Positions 8,636 through 16,930 of a stretch of 64,000 bases of DNA are shown in pieces; positions within the stretch are counted from its first letter, which is position 1, and each line of letters starts with the position of its first letter. The notes beneath the pieces were generated by a model, which saw nothing but the letters and a program-made list of their open reading frames with translations, was not told where the DNA came from and did no database searches. Origin of the DNA: Halogranum rubrum (GTDB lineage: Archaea; Halobacteriota; Halobacteria; Halobacteriales; Haloferacaceae); assembly GCF_900114455.1 (NCBI RefSeq), contig NZ_FOTC01000003.1, positions 335,228 to 399,227 of the forward strand. The letters are read 5' to 3'. The translations under genes were made by a program, and so were the position numbers.

Positions 8636-9922
8636 ATGAGCGAGACGTATCCACCGATTACCGAGCATCTCGACGACGTCGAGACTGCTCGCGACGAGGG
8701 TCGCCGCAAGATGGACTGGGCGCTCCAGCACATGCCGATTCTGCAGGCGCTCCGCGAGGAGTTCGAGAGCGAGAAACCGCTCGACGGCCAACGTATCGCG
8801 ATGGCCATGCACGTCGAGGCGAAGACGGCCAACCTCGTCGAACTGCTCGCACTCGGCGGCGCAGAGGTAGCTATCACCGGCTGTAACCCGCTGTCGACGC
8901 ACGACGACGTCAGCGCGGCGCTCGACGCCCACGACAACATCACCTCCTACGCCGTCCGCGGCGTCGACGAAGAGGGCTACTACGAGGCACTGCGAGCGAC
9001 GCTCGACTTCGACCCGACTATCACCGTCGACGACGGGATGGACCTCGTCTACCTCGTCCACGAGGAGTATCCGGACCTCATCGACACCATCGTCGGCGGC
9101 GCAGAGGAGACGACGACGGGCGTCCACCGTCTGCGGTCGATGGACGAAGATGGAGAGTTGAAGTACCCCGTCTTCGCCGTCAACGACACGCCGATGAAGC
9201 GACTCTTCGACAACGTCCACGGCACCGGCGAGTCCTCCTTAGCGACTATCGCCATGACCACGAACCTCTCGTGGGCAGGCAAGAACGTCGTCGTCGGCGG
9301 CTACGGCTACTGCGGCAAAGGTGTCGCCAAGAAGGCCGCCGGCCAGAACGCGAACGTCATCGTCGCCGAAGTCGACTCCCGGCGCGCACTCGAAGCCCAC
9401 ATGGAGGGCTACGACGTGATGCCGATGGCCGAAGCCGCCGAAGTTGGCGACGTGTTCATCACGACGACGGGGAACCGCGACGTCATCACCCGCGAACACT
9501 TCGAAGTCATGCAGGACGGCGTACTTCTCGCCAACGCGGGCCACTTCGACGTCGAAATCAACCTCGAAGACCTCTCGGACCTCGCCGTCGACCAGTACGA
9601 GGCCCGCGACGGCGTCGACGCCTACGAGATGGAAGACGGCCGCCGTCTGAACGTCCTCGCCGAAGGTCGACTCGTCAACCTCGCCGCACCCCTCTCGCTC
9701 GGCCACCCGGTCGAAGTGATGGACCAGTCGTTCGGCGTGCAGGCCGTCTGTGTCCGCGAGATGGTCGAGAACGGCGACGCCTACGACGCCGGCGTCCACG
9801 ACGTGCCGGACGACCTGGACCGCGAAGTCGCCGAAATCAAACTGGAGGCAGAGGGCATCGAGTTCGACTCCCTGAGCGACGAACAGCGCGAGTACATGGG
9901 GTCGTGGGCGCACGGGACGTAA
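8636..9922 (+). CDS. ahcY: Adenosylhomocysteinase (S-adenosylhomocysteine hydrolase)
   Basis: A 428-residue NAD-dependent enzyme that splits SAH into homocysteine and adenosine, removing the inhibitor of SAM methyltransferases. It contains MHVEAKTANLVELLALGGAEV, the catalytic region FAVNDTPMKRLFDNVHGTGES, and the NAD-binding GYGYCGKGVAKKA. It also has the family C-terminal motifs LLANAGHFDVEI and GHPVEVMDQSF. The length is that of the archaeal form, without the bacterial insertion. A T-tract at 9961-9969 follows the stop. The paired 26-bp repeats upstream may be control sites. Confidence 0.97.
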   Translation: MSETYPPITEHLDDVETARDEGRRKMDWALQHMPILQALREEFESEKPLDGQRIAMAMHVEAKTANLVELLALGGAEVAITGCNPLSTHDDVSAALDAHDNITSYAVRGVDEEGYYEALRATLDFDPTITVDDGMDLVYLVHEEYPDLIDTIVGGAEETTTGVHRLRSMDEDGELKYPVFAVNDTPMKRLFDNVHGTGESSLATIAMTTNLSWAGKNVVVGGYGYCGKGVAKKAAGQNANVIVAEVDSRRALEAHMEGYDVMPMAEAAEVGDVFITTTGNRDVITREHFEVMQDGVLLANAGHFDVEINLEDLSDLAVDQYEARDGVDAYEMEDGRRLNVLAEGRLVNLAAPLSLGHPVEVMDQSFGVQAVCVREMVENGDAYDAGVHDVPDDLDREVAEIKLEAEGIEFDSLSDEQREYMGSWAHGT

Positions 9923-9960
9923 TCGCGCACTAGCCACTCGCGATAGTCGTCGAACGAGGG

Positions 9961-9969
9961 TTTTTTTTT
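9961..9969 (+). terminator. T-tract terminator after ahcY
   Basis: A run of nine T residues, 39 bases after the ahcY stop and 25 bases before the next gene. Oligo-T tracts without a required hairpin are the usual intrinsic termination signal of archaeal RNA polymerase. Confidence 0.6.
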
Positions 9970-9993
9970 CCACGGTATCTCGAAGGGCCACGT

Positions 9994-10185
9994 ATGAGTC
10001 AGACTGGTCTCTCGACTGATGCGCTCGCACTCGCCCTCGGTGCCGCCTTCCTCGCTCTCGGCGTCGGCATCCACTTCGTGTTTCAGGCCACCTTCGCGTA
10101 CTTCGCGTTTCTCGTCGGCGGCCTGTTCTTCGCCATCGGGTCGATACTTCGCGTGTGGCGTGCGTTCGGCCCGAGTGCAGCGTGA
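9994..10185 (+). CDS. Small two-helix membrane protein
   Basis: A 63-residue protein beginning MSQTGLSTDALALALGAAFLALG. Two transmembrane segments (about residues 9-29 and 33-51) are followed by a short basic tail SILRVWRAFGPSAA. No known domain is recognised. It is the first of two small membrane-protein genes between ahcY and hjc on the same strand. Its ATG lies just after the T-tract. Confidence 0.65.
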   Translation: MSQTGLSTDALALALGAAFLALGVGIHFVFQATFAYFAFLVGGLFFAIGSILRVWRAFGPSAA

Positions 10186-10231
10186 GAGACCGCGCACAAA
10201 CAGCTATCTCGCCGTTCGACGACTACCAACT

Positions 10232-10435
10232 ATGGGTCGTGGTCTCCCCTTCGTCATCGTCGGATTCACCTTCCTCGGCGTCGCACTGACGCAGTCTCTG
10301 ACCGACGACACGTCGAGTGCGGTGGTGTGGTTCCCCATCGGAATCGCGATGCTCGCCGTCGGTATCGGCCTGTCGTGGCGAGGCGGCGACGACGCAGATG
10401 CAGACGGCGAATCCGCCGACACAGAGCAGTTGTAG
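10232..10435 (+). CDS. Small membrane protein, unknown function
   Basis: A 67-residue protein starting at the ATG of MGRGLPFVIVGFTFLGVAL. Two transmembrane segments (about 5-20 and 32-48) are followed by a charged Asp/Glu-rich tail. The longer reading from 10019 is a shadow of the preceding gene. No family is recognised. Confidence 0.62.
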   Translation: MGRGLPFVIVGFTFLGVALTQSLTDDTSSAVVWFPIGIAMLAVGIGLSWRGGDDADADGESADTEQL

Positions 10436-10482
10436 CCGACCGCAGTCGCCCGACTTAAGCCCGCCCACCTGCCAGTCGGAGT

Positions 10483-11004
10483 ATGGCCGCCAACAGGAAA
10501 GGTGACAGGCGGGAACGCGAACTCGTCAACCGACTCGACGAGGCCGGATTCGCCGTGATGCGCGCCCCGGCCAGCGGTGGCGCGACGACGCGCGAACTCC
10601 CCGACGTGCTCGCCGGCAACGGCGAAACGTTCTACGCCATCGAGGCGAAGTCCAGCGCCGGTAACCCCATCTATCTTACCGGCGAAGAAGTCGAGGCGCT
10701 CGTCTACTTCTCGCGGAACTTCGGCGCGAAACCTCGTATCGGCGTCCGGTTCGACAGAGAGGATTGGTACTTCTTCCACCCCGCAGACCTCTACACGACC
10801 GACGGCGGCAACTACCGAGTGAAGAAAGAGACGGCACTCGCCGACGGCGTCGACTTCGACGAATTCGTCGGGAAGTCCGCGAAGACGACGCTCGCAGACC
10901 ACACGGAACCGGACGACGGCCCCTCGAAGGGCGTCCGTGACGTGCTCAACGCGGTGAAAGAGGGCGTCATCTCGGTGGACGAGGCGGCGGAGATGCTGGA
11001 CTAA
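10483..11004 (+). CDS. hjc: Holliday junction resolvase Hjc
   Basis: A 173-residue archaeal resolvase that nicks four-way DNA junctions during recombination. The N-terminal half has the nuclease fold: [22 protein letters not shown] (catalytic Glu), [14 protein letters not shown] (Asp) and [15 protein letters not shown] (the E-x-K catalytic pair). The core ends near residue 125. A C-terminal acidic extension follows that ends with a short helix ([23 protein letters not shown]); such extensions are usual in haloarchaea. It probably works in the same pathway as RadA, encoded at 46274-47305. Confidence 0.93.
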   Translation: MAANRKGDRRERELVNRLDEAGFAVMRAPASGGATTRELPDVLAGNGETFYAIEAKSSAGNPIYLTGEEVEALVYFSRNFGAKPRIGVRFDREDWYFFHPADLYTTDGGNYRVKKETALADGVDFDEFVGKSAKTTLADHTEPDDGPSKGVRDVLNAVKEGVISVDEAAEMLD

Positions 11005-11179
11005 CTGCACAGTACTTTGATTTCGTCGAATCCGCCTGTGTACAGGTGAGTCGTTGCTCGTCGCCGCCGGGCGAGCGTTCGACGGCGACGACGGTTTCGG
11101 GGGAGACGCCGAACGGCCAGCAATCGTAGTTATCGTCACCGTGGAAAACGAACAGAGGAGGACACGCCGATGCAGACAC
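10967..11179 (-). CDS. Possible small protein, uncertain
   Basis: A 70-codon reading with haloarchaeal-like third-position G/C in its middle part and the segment [18 protein letters not shown]. It fills most of the 216-base gap between hjc and the hydrolase gene. The last dozen codons overlap the 3' end of hjc antisense and look like noise, and no family is recognised. It could be a real orphan gene or chance. Confidence 0.25.
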   Translation of the reverse strand: MSASACPPLFVFHGDDNYDCWPFGVSPETVVAVERSPGGDEQRLTCTQADSTKSKYCAVSPASPPPRPPR

Positions 11180-11220
11180 GTCCGTCGGTCACACGTCGTT
11201 TTCTAGAGGACGAGTCCGAA

Positions 11221-12117
11221 CTACCCCGACTCGTCCAGCGACAACAGGAACGACCGTATCTCGGTGGCGAGTTCCGGCCCCTTCTCCTCTTGGAGATAGT
11301 GTCCCGCGTCGTCGTACGCGACGGTCGGCGCATCGGGGAACAGTCGCTGCCAGCGCCGGAGGAAGTCCGGCCCGAACGCCGGGTCCTGCGTCCCCCAGAG
11401 CAGACAGACGGGCGTGTCGGCGATGGCCTCGCGGCGACTCCAGAGTGCCCGAAGCCACTCGCTCGACCCGAGAATCTCGCGGGGGAACAGCCACGACCCG
11501 AGACGTTCGGTCGGCGTCGACAGCGGTTCGAGGTAGTGGCGGTGAATCTCGGGCGTCAGTTTCGAGCGGTCGCCGTAGACGAGCGGCATCACCCAGCGGG
11601 CGAAGCCGTTGTGTCGCGTGACGAGGCGTTTGCCGACCGGGTTGTCGAACGCGCGACTGAACAGACGCGTGCGCCGGTCGTGTTCGACCGGCCACATCCA
11701 CGTGTTCAGCACGACGAGTGCCCGGACGTTCTCGGGGTGGCGCGTCGCGTAGTCGAGGCCGATGGGACCGCCCCAGTCCTGCACGACGAGCGTCACGTCT
11801 GTCAGTTCGAGTTCGTCGAGGAAGCGAGCGACGACGCGAGCGTGGTCCTCGGGGCGGTACGAGAAGTCCTCCGGCTTGTCGGAGAGACCGAACCCGAGGT
11901 AGTCGGGCGCGATACAGCGGTAGCCGTCGGAGAGGCCGGAGACGAGGTGTCGGTAGAGGAACGACCACGTCGGGTTGCCGTGGAGGAACACGAGGGGGTC
12001 GCCGTCGCCCTCGTCGACGTAGTGGAGACGGCCCTCGGGCAAGTCGAGGTAGTTCGACGCGAAGGGATAGCGGTCGGTGTCGAGCCACTCGGGCCGGTCG
12101 AGCGCAGGGGTGGACAT
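11221..12117 (-). CDS. Alpha/beta hydrolase, haloalkane dehalogenase type
   Basis: A 298-residue alpha/beta hydrolase. The oxyanion-hole motif VFLHGNPTWSFLYRHL and the nucleophile elbow VVQDWGGPIGLDYA (Asp nucleophile) are exactly of haloalkane dehalogenase type. LNTWMWPVE supplies a Trp in the place of the halide-binding Trp, and DDAGHYLQEEKG holds the catalytic His. These enzymes hydrolyse carbon-halogen bonds to alcohols. Many archaeal members are named by similarity only, so the natural substrate is open. The gene ends close to the end of hjc (convergent) and starts 8 bases after the end of the SWIM gene, so the two may form an operon. Confidence 0.85.
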   Translation of the reverse strand: MSTPALDRPEWLDTDRYPFASNYLDLPEGRLHYVDEGDGDPLVFLHGNPTWSFLYRHLVSGLSDGYRCIAPDYLGFGLSDKPEDFSYRPEDHARVVARFLDELELTDVTLVVQDWGGPIGLDYATRHPENVRALVVLNTWMWPVEHDRRTRLFSRAFDNPVGKRLVTRHNGFARWVMPLVYGDRSKLTPEIHRHYLEPLSTPTERLGSWLFPREILGSSEWLRALWSRREAIADTPVCLLWGTQDPAFGPDFLRRWQRLFPDAPTVAYDDAGHYLQEEKGPELATEIRSFLLSLDESG

Positions 12118-12125
12118 GAACTGGA

Positions 12126-12812
12126 TCAGGCTTCGAGCGCGGTACCCGTCACTGATACGGCCACGCGGGGGTGACTTCGTCCGAGGCGCTGAAGCCGAGA
12201 GGCAGGGAATCCGTAGCGTTTCACGCCCGAGAGGTCGATTGTACCGTCGGGAGTGCGAAGCGATTCGAGGTAGGCGGCCTCCACGACTGGTTCGTGGACG
12301 CCGTAGTCGTCGTTCGTCTCGTAGTCGGCGACGGTTCGACCCTCTGCGGTCTCGTACTCGTCCGCTCGCTGGTCGGTGACGCCGACGACGACGACGACGC
12401 TGCCCGTCTCTCGGTCGCGAGCGAACTCGCCGGGGTCGAAGTCGTGGCGGTCACAGAGCTGTGGGCCGCGTTCGGCGACGGGAACGAACGTCCGGTCGCC
12501 ACAGACGGCGCAGACGGCGCTCCGTTTGCCGGGCGGGGGGACACGGCCTTCGTTGACCTCGATGGCGACGCGGCGGAGATGTTTGCAGCGTGCGCCGCGA
12601 ATCGCGTGGTCGGGGCAGGTACAGGTCCGTTCGTCGAGGTCCACGACGTAGGTGCCGTGGTCTGTCTCGACGACGTATCGGTCGTCACGGAGCGCTCGGA
12701 CGAGCATCGGTTCGACGCGAGCACGGAGTGCTCGGCCGGTGAAGCCGTCGGCCGGAAGGGTCGGTCGGGTGTTCGAGTGCGGTGACGCTGGTGTGTGTGC
12801 TGGATGCGTCAT
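12126..12812 (-). CDS. SWIM zinc-finger protein
   Basis: A 228-residue protein with a SWIM-type zinc finger near residues 60-80 (RTCTCPDHAIRGARCKHLRR: C-x-C ... C-x-H). A second probable zinc knuckle follows (SAVCAVCGDRTFVP and QLCDRH). SWIM domains bind DNA or proteins and occur in recombination mediators and transposases. The C-terminal half has beta-rich stretches without a known domain. A start at 12812 is used; the first 25 residues are low-complexity and a later start is possible. It is followed after 8 bases by the hydrolase gene. Confidence 0.82.
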   Translation of the reverse strand: MTHPAHTPASPHSNTRPTLPADGFTGRALRARVEPMLVRALRDDRYVVETDHGTYVVDLDERTCTCPDHAIRGARCKHLRRVAIEVNEGRVPPPGKRSAVCAVCGDRTFVPVAERGPQLCDRHDFDPGEFARDRETGSVVVVVGVTDQRADEYETAEGRTVADYETNDDYGVHEPVVEAAYLESLRTPDGTIDLSGVKRYGFPASRLQRLGRSHPRVAVSVTGTALEA

Positions 12813-12981
12813 AGTTTCAGGGACTCACGAGGCTGCTGCCTCGCCGTCGACAGAGATAGGGGCCGGAGACACCTAAGACTTCGGTCGAGGGTCTGAAACC
12901 ATCGAATTCGACAGTTTCCCGGTGTTCGACAGAGGGGCCAGTTCCGAAGTCCTTTTACTACGTCCGCGGAAACGGCCGGAC

Positions 12982-13176
12982 ATGGCTATCGAAGGGGAGA
13001 CGCTCAAGGAAATCATCGTCTCCGTCGTCGCAGTCGGCTTCTTTATCGCACTCATCGTCGCAATCGGCGCCGTCTACGGTCCCGCACTCACGGGAGTGGG
13101 TGGTCTCGCCCTCGTCGGCGCTATCGTCCTATTCGTGCTCGTGATGGCCGTCGTCGGCTTCTTCCTCTCGCCCTAG
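12982..13176 (+). CDS. Small two-helix membrane protein
   Basis: A 64-residue protein from the ATG of MAIEGETLKEIIVSVVAVGFF. Two transmembrane segments (about 11-33 and 39-62) are joined by VYGPALTGVGG. A longer in-frame reading from 12922 is unlikely. Its stop overlaps the 3' end of priL by 4 bases on the opposite strand. It looks like a conserved haloarchaeal small membrane protein; function unknown. Confidence 0.7.
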   Translation: MAIEGETLKEIIVSVVAVGFFIALIVAIGAVYGPALTGVGGLALVGAIVLFVLVMAVVGFFLSP

Positions 13177-14261
13177 GCTTCCCGCCACTCTCGAACGTCG
13201 TCGGCTTCGTCGAGCGCCTTCTCGTAGTAACTCATCGGGTGTGCGATGGTCTCGCACCGCTCGTCTTTGTTCACACAGTCGCCGTAGGCCTGCATCGTCG
13301 CACACGTCGGCGCGGCGAACTGTGCCCCGGTGTCGTCGCGGAGATACTCCGTCTGGTAGCGAATCGTCTCCTCGTCGAGCGTCGTGTCGCGGTAGAACTG
13401 CACGACTTCGTCGGTGTCCATCCCGATTCCGGTGAGGAAGGCAGTGAGCGCGAACGTCGAGTGAGCGTCGAGTTCGTTGTCGCGGCGGACTCGGTCGAGC
13501 AGATGCGACATACAGGGCGGGAACAGGTCCGGCGCGACGGTGTCTATCTGGCGGACGTCGCGGCGGTCGGCCAAGAGGTCTCTGAGCGTCCCGATTTCTG
13601 ACTCCAGTGAGTCGGCGATGGCGTCGCCGCCGGCGGTGCCGCGGACCTGAAACGGGAGGCCGTCGGCGACGCGGCGTTCGACCGCCTCACGAAGGAGGCG
13701 GGTGAGGTCGGCGCGTTCGACGCGAACCGCGCCGTCGACGACTTCGCGGTTGACGAGTCGCCAGCCGTCGCCCCAGTCGGCGTTCGAGAGCGTGAGATAC
13801 GACCCGAGTGCGACGCGGAACCAGTCCGGGTCGCGGCCGCGTTCGGGCGGTTCGGCGATGACGTCGTCGGCGAGGTCGAACTCCCGAAGCACGTCGTCGA
13901 GTGACACCGTTCGTTGGTTCGTACTCTTGAGTCCGTCGTCGGTGGACGAGAAGTCCTCGGCGAAGTGGTCGGCGGCAGTCGCCGCCTCGGCGGCGGCGTA
14001 CTTCCGAACCGCGGCCGGGGCGTCGATGAGCGAGACGAGGATACGAGCGATGGGGTAGGAGAGCAGTTCGTCCTGCGTGCTCCACTCGCGGGGCGTCTCC
14101 GACTCCGTCGTCCCCGAGAGCAACGCCCGTTCGACCCGTTCGCGGCCGCGGGCGACGGCCGGTGCGTCGTCGGCGATGAGCGTCGGCAACGCGACGCCGG
14201 ACGCTTCGACCGCCTCACGCGCACCGTCGAAGAAGGGGTACCGGGCGTGGAGCGGATTCAT
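13173..14261 (-). CDS. priL: DNA primase large subunit
   Basis: A 362-residue non-catalytic subunit of archaeal/eukaryotic primase, which helps make and hand over RNA primers. It begins MNPLHARYPFFDGAREAVEAS. The C-terminal domain carries the four cysteines of the [4Fe-4S] cluster: PPCMSHLLDRVR, then PTCATMQAYGDCVNKDERC (Cys near 320, 329 and 336). The adjoining HPMSYYE motif is typical. The partner catalytic subunit is not in the window. The gene's 3' end overlaps the preceding small gene by 4 bases, tail to tail. Confidence 0.95.
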   Translation of the reverse strand: MNPLHARYPFFDGAREAVEASGVALPTLIADDAPAVARGRERVERALLSGTTESETPREWSTQDELLSYPIARILVSLIDAPAAVRKYAAAEAATAADHFAEDFSSTDDGLKSTNQRTVSLDDVLREFDLADDVIAEPPERGRDPDWFRVALGSYLTLSNADWGDGWRLVNREVVDGAVRVERADLTRLLREAVERRVADGLPFQVRGTAGGDAIADSLESEIGTLRDLLADRRDVRQIDTVAPDLFPPCMSHLLDRVRRDNELDAHSTFALTAFLTGIGMDTDEVVQFYRDTTLDEETIRYQTEYLRDDTGAQFAAPTCATMQAYGDCVNKDERCETIAHPMSYYEKALDEADDVREWREA

Positions 14262-14347
14262 TGCTCGCAGGTTTCGAATCCCGGAGGATAAACACGACGA
14301 TTGACCGGAGACTGTCTGTGTAAATAGTCAGTTCGGAGAGACAGTTC

Positions 14348-14382
14348 TGTGGCCGTGTTGAATAGAGGCCGCAAGTCGGTTA
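14348..14382 (+). repeat. Dispersed motif copy A (GTGYTGAATA type)
   Basis: TGTGGCCGTGTTGAATAGAG followed by GCCGCAAGTCGG. It shares 15 bases (TGTGGCCGTGYTGAA) with a copy at 14989 and the core GTGCTGAATA with copies at 15500 (minus) and 63608. It marks the left side of the AT-richer islet next to priL. Confidence 0.55.
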
Positions 14383-14434
14383 GGGTAATGCAGACACCGA
14401 AATGATAAGTTGACCACAAAATAGAGTCAGTAGA

Positions 14435-14896
14435 GTGAATAGACGGTCACTACTTGCGACACTGAGCCTCGGTTCGGTAACTGCGTTGAGTGGCTGCCTC
14501 AATCTCGAGGGTATCGATGGTGGCGTCCTCACAGTCATGCATCTGTCTTCGTCCGAAGTCCCAGACGTTGTCCCCGCTTCTGACGAGAGACTCGACGAAG
14601 CACCGTTGATACAACGAGCGCTTGACCGCGTAAGGCAAGAAAATCCGCAGGGAGTGATGGACTTCCGATTGAATCGGAAAGAGTACAAGACTGTCGCAGA
14701 TGTGCTCGAGAAGCTACCGTATTACGACCGCCGGGAGCACGAGATGTCGATTCCATCTGGATTCTTCGTTAGTCACGACGATTTCGTCTACCGTCTCGCG
14801 TACAGACCGATCTGCTCGGAGACACCATTTGTCTCGTCCGAAAACCCTCGAAACCGGTGCTGGACGACAGTACCCAAAGGGAGTACCACGCTGTAA
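14435..14896 (+). CDS. Putative lipoprotein in AT-richer islet, possibly frameshifted
   Basis: A 153-residue reading from a GTG with MNRRSLLATLSLGSVTALSGC, a twin-arginine type signal ending in a lipobox Cys at about residue 21. The rest (for example RVRQENPQGVMDFRLNRKEY and SIPSGFFVSHDDFVYRLAY) resembles a small secreted protein; no family is recognised. Codon use is visibly richer in A/T than the neighbours. After about residue 125 the protein-like text seems to continue in the +1-related frame (DTICLVRKPSKPVLDDSTQ), suggesting a one-base indel. The gene lies between priL and tyrS, in material flanked by a dispersed motif. Confidence 0.55.
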   Translation: MNRRSLLATLSLGSVTALSGCLNLEGIDGGVLTVMHLSSSEVPDVVPASDERLDEAPLIQRALDRVRQENPQGVMDFRLNRKEYKTVADVLEKLPYYDRREHEMSIPSGFFVSHDDFVYRLAYRPICSETPFVSSENPRNRCWTTVPKGSTTL

Positions 14897-14988
14897 CAAA
14901 CGGTCTTGGCTCTGTGAGCGCTCCAACTCGTGTTGCGTACACCCCCGTGTGTTGTACGCGAGTTCTGATAGCATTCAGGAAGATGTCT

Positions 14989-15023
14989 GTGGCCGTGCTG
15001 AACTCAGCGCGCAAGTGTGGCAC
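14989..15023 (+). repeat. Dispersed motif copy B
   Basis: TGTGGCCGTGCTGAACTCAG followed by CGCGCAAGTGTGG. It is in the same orientation as copy A, 641 bases away. It contains the short palindrome GCTGAACTCAGC. Confidence 0.55.
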
Positions 15024-15094
15024 GGTATTTAGGTCACAGCTATGACATCCTGAATCCATAGAAATTCAACATCTAAAGAACAAACAATAAGAAG

Positions 15095-15415
15095 ATGGAC
15101 GTTAATTTCGACTCAAGAAGGGTTAACTGGTCACTCATAGGACTCATTATCGTCGGAGCTATCACCGCATTCTACGGGTATACACTGTCACAGACGTTAT
15201 TTTTAGCTCTCGGAGTTGTTGTCAGCGTTGGTTCCGCTTTAACGTTGAAAGTCAAACAGGCGATATTGCCAGTAGTAATGAGCTGTTCGGGCATTCTAAT
15301 GTTCGTAATTGGTCTCTCTACAAGCCCACCGCTCGGGTACATCCAGATTGTCGGTGGAATTGCGCTAGCAATTACTCCTCTTGCCTCTTTTGCTACTGAT
15401 ATTGTTCGGAATTGA
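15095..15415 (+). CDS. Four-helix membrane protein in AT-richer islet
   Basis: A 106-residue protein (MDVNFDSRRVNWSLIGLI) with four hydrophobic segments at about residues 12-30, 33-50, 55-75 and 80-100. Codon use is strongly AT-leaning compared with the window, suggesting recent transfer. It is preceded by an AT-rich stretch (15056-15090) that could hold its promoter. No family is recognised. The following 262 bases to tyrS contain motif copy D and nothing else I can identify. Confidence 0.62.
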   Translation: MDVNFDSRRVNWSLIGLIIVGAITAFYGYTLSQTLFLALGVVVSVGSALTLKVKQAILPVVMSCSGILMFVIGLSTSPPLGYIQIVGGIALAITPLASFATDIVRN

Positions 15416-15489
15416 AATTTGTTAGCAGGCTCAAATTGGATAGCTCACTCTTGAGCATCTGCGTATAAATCTCAACAGGAATGCAAGAT

Positions 15490-15515
15490 ACACCCTCTCT
15501 ATTCAGCACGCTAAA
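15490..15515 (-). repeat. Dispersed motif copy D (inverted relative to A)
   Basis: Read on the minus strand, this is AGCGTGCTGAATAGAGAGGG. It shares GTGCTGAATA(G/C)AG with the other copies but is inverted, so copies A and D face each other across about 1.1 kb that contains both islet genes. Confidence 0.45.
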
Positions 15516-15677
15516 TCTGACCCCATGTAGACAGGTTAGATGCAGTCCCCCGAACTGAGCGACCGACCCACTGAGAGCCTCGAGCGAAGGACGAGAGTGA
15601 CTCCACCCCGCAGAGGCGACCGAAACGCTTCACACACATCCAGAAGTCATATCCCGTCCCCCGAGTTTCACACGAGT

Positions 15678-16670
15678 ATGGACGCCTACGAACAGATCAC
15701 TCGGAACGTCTCCGAGGTGGTCACCGAGGACGAGGTCCGTGCGCTAGCCGAATCACCCGACGGAAAGCGAGCGTACGTGGGCTACGAACCTTCGGGCGTC
15801 CTCCACATCGGCCACATGCTGACGGCGACGAAACTCATGGAACTGCAGGACGCCGGGATGGACGTCACGGTCCTCCTCGCCGACGTCCACGCCTACCTCA
15901 ACGATAAGGGGTCGTTCGAGGAGATTCGCGACACGGCAGAGCGGATGAAAGCGCAGTTCCTCGCCTACGGACTCGACGAGGAGCAGACCGAGTTCGTCCT
16001 CGGGTCGGAGTTCCAGTTCGACCGCGAGTACGTCCTCGACCTGCACGCGCTGGAACTCAACACGACGCTCTCCCGCGCCGAGCGAGCGATGGCCGAGATA
16101 AAGGGCGGCGACTCGGTGAAGGTGTCACAGGCGGTCTACCCGCTGATGCAGGCGCTCGACATCGTCTACCTCGACGTGGACCTCGCTATCGGTGGGATGG
16201 AACAGCGGAAGGTCCACATGCTCGCCCGCGACGTGCTTCCGGCCATCGACGAGGACGCGCCGACGTGCATGCACACGCCGCTCATCGCCGACCTCTCGTC
16301 GGGTGCCGGGAAGATGTCCTCGTCAACGGGGACGACCATCTCGATGGAGGACTCCACGAAGGACATCGAAGAGAAAGTCAACGCCGCGTTCTGCCCGCCG
16401 ACGGCGAACCCCGACCCTGCCGACGACGGTACCGAACGCGAGAACCCGGTGCTCCAAATCTTCGAGTACCACGTCTTCCCGCGCTTCGAACAGGTCGTCG
16501 TCGAGCGTCCCGAGAAGTACGGCGGTAACCTGACCTACGACGACTACGCGTCGCTGGAAGCCGAACTCGAATCGGGCGAACTCCACCCGATGGACGCCAA
16601 GACGGCGCTGGCGTCGTACCTCGACGAACTCATCGCGCCGGGCCGCGAGAAGATTCGAGCGCAGAAGTAG
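15678..16670 (+). CDS. tyrS: Tyrosyl-tRNA synthetase
   Basis: A 330-residue class I synthetase that charges tRNA-Tyr. I use the ATG of MDAYEQITRNVSEVVTEDEV rather than the longer reading from 15540, whose extra 46 residues are basic and unlike the family. The signature motifs are present: SGVLHIGHMLTATKL (HIGH class) and GKMSSSTGTTI (KMSKS class). VLLADVHAYLNDKG and QALDIVYLDVDLAIGGMEQR are typical of archaeal TyrS. It stands alone, with a small membrane-protein gene convergent to it. Confidence 0.96.
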   Translation: MDAYEQITRNVSEVVTEDEVRALAESPDGKRAYVGYEPSGVLHIGHMLTATKLMELQDAGMDVTVLLADVHAYLNDKGSFEEIRDTAERMKAQFLAYGLDEEQTEFVLGSEFQFDREYVLDLHALELNTTLSRAERAMAEIKGGDSVKVSQAVYPLMQALDIVYLDVDLAIGGMEQRKVHMLARDVLPAIDEDAPTCMHTPLIADLSSGAGKMSSSTGTTISMEDSTKDIEEKVNAAFCPPTANPDPADDGTERENPVLQIFEYHVFPRFEQVVVERPEKYGGNLTYDDYASLEAELESGELHPMDAKTALASYLDELIAPGREKIRAQK

Positions 16671-16698
16671 TCGACTCGCTCTCTTTCGTTCTCTCCTC

Positions 16699-16878
16699 TC
16701 AGGCCATCCCGAACATCGACATCACGTTACTGACGAGTCCCTTCGCGACGAGGCCGAGACCGACGAGTGCGAGGGCGATGCCGACGGCGACGATGGGCGC
16801 TTTGTAGGCGACGACGGCGATACCGACGAGCAGGAGGACGACGCCGAGAATACCGGTCGTACCGAGTTTGTCGAGCAT
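16699..16878 (-). CDS. Small two-helix membrane protein
   Basis: A 59-residue protein: MLDKLGTTGILGVVLLLVGI, then a Gly/Val/Ala-rich second helix (about 27-47) and the tail VSNVMSMFGMA. Third codon positions are strongly G/C, as expected for a real haloarchaeal gene, and it fills the gap between tyrS and the SDR gene. Its role is unknown; it may be a conserved haloarchaeal microprotein family. Confidence 0.68.
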   Translation of the reverse strand: MLDKLGTTGILGVVLLLVGIAVVAYKAPIVAVGIALALVGLGLVAKGLVSNVMSMFGMA

Positions 16879-16930
16879 AGACGGGAGGTGACGAGCGCAC
16901 GGAGTAAACCTGCCGCTTCTCCGAGAGCGG

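Noticed and set aside
11170..12174. A 334-codon plus-strand reading opposite the dehalogenase-like gene
   Set aside because: The minus-strand product has a full catalytic triad and family motifs; the plus-strand text has no recognisable domain.
14857..15045. A separate 62-codon gene inside the islet
   Set aside because: It lacks its own promoter or family; it reads better as the continuation of the preceding lipoprotein gene after a frameshift, and its end crosses motif copy B.
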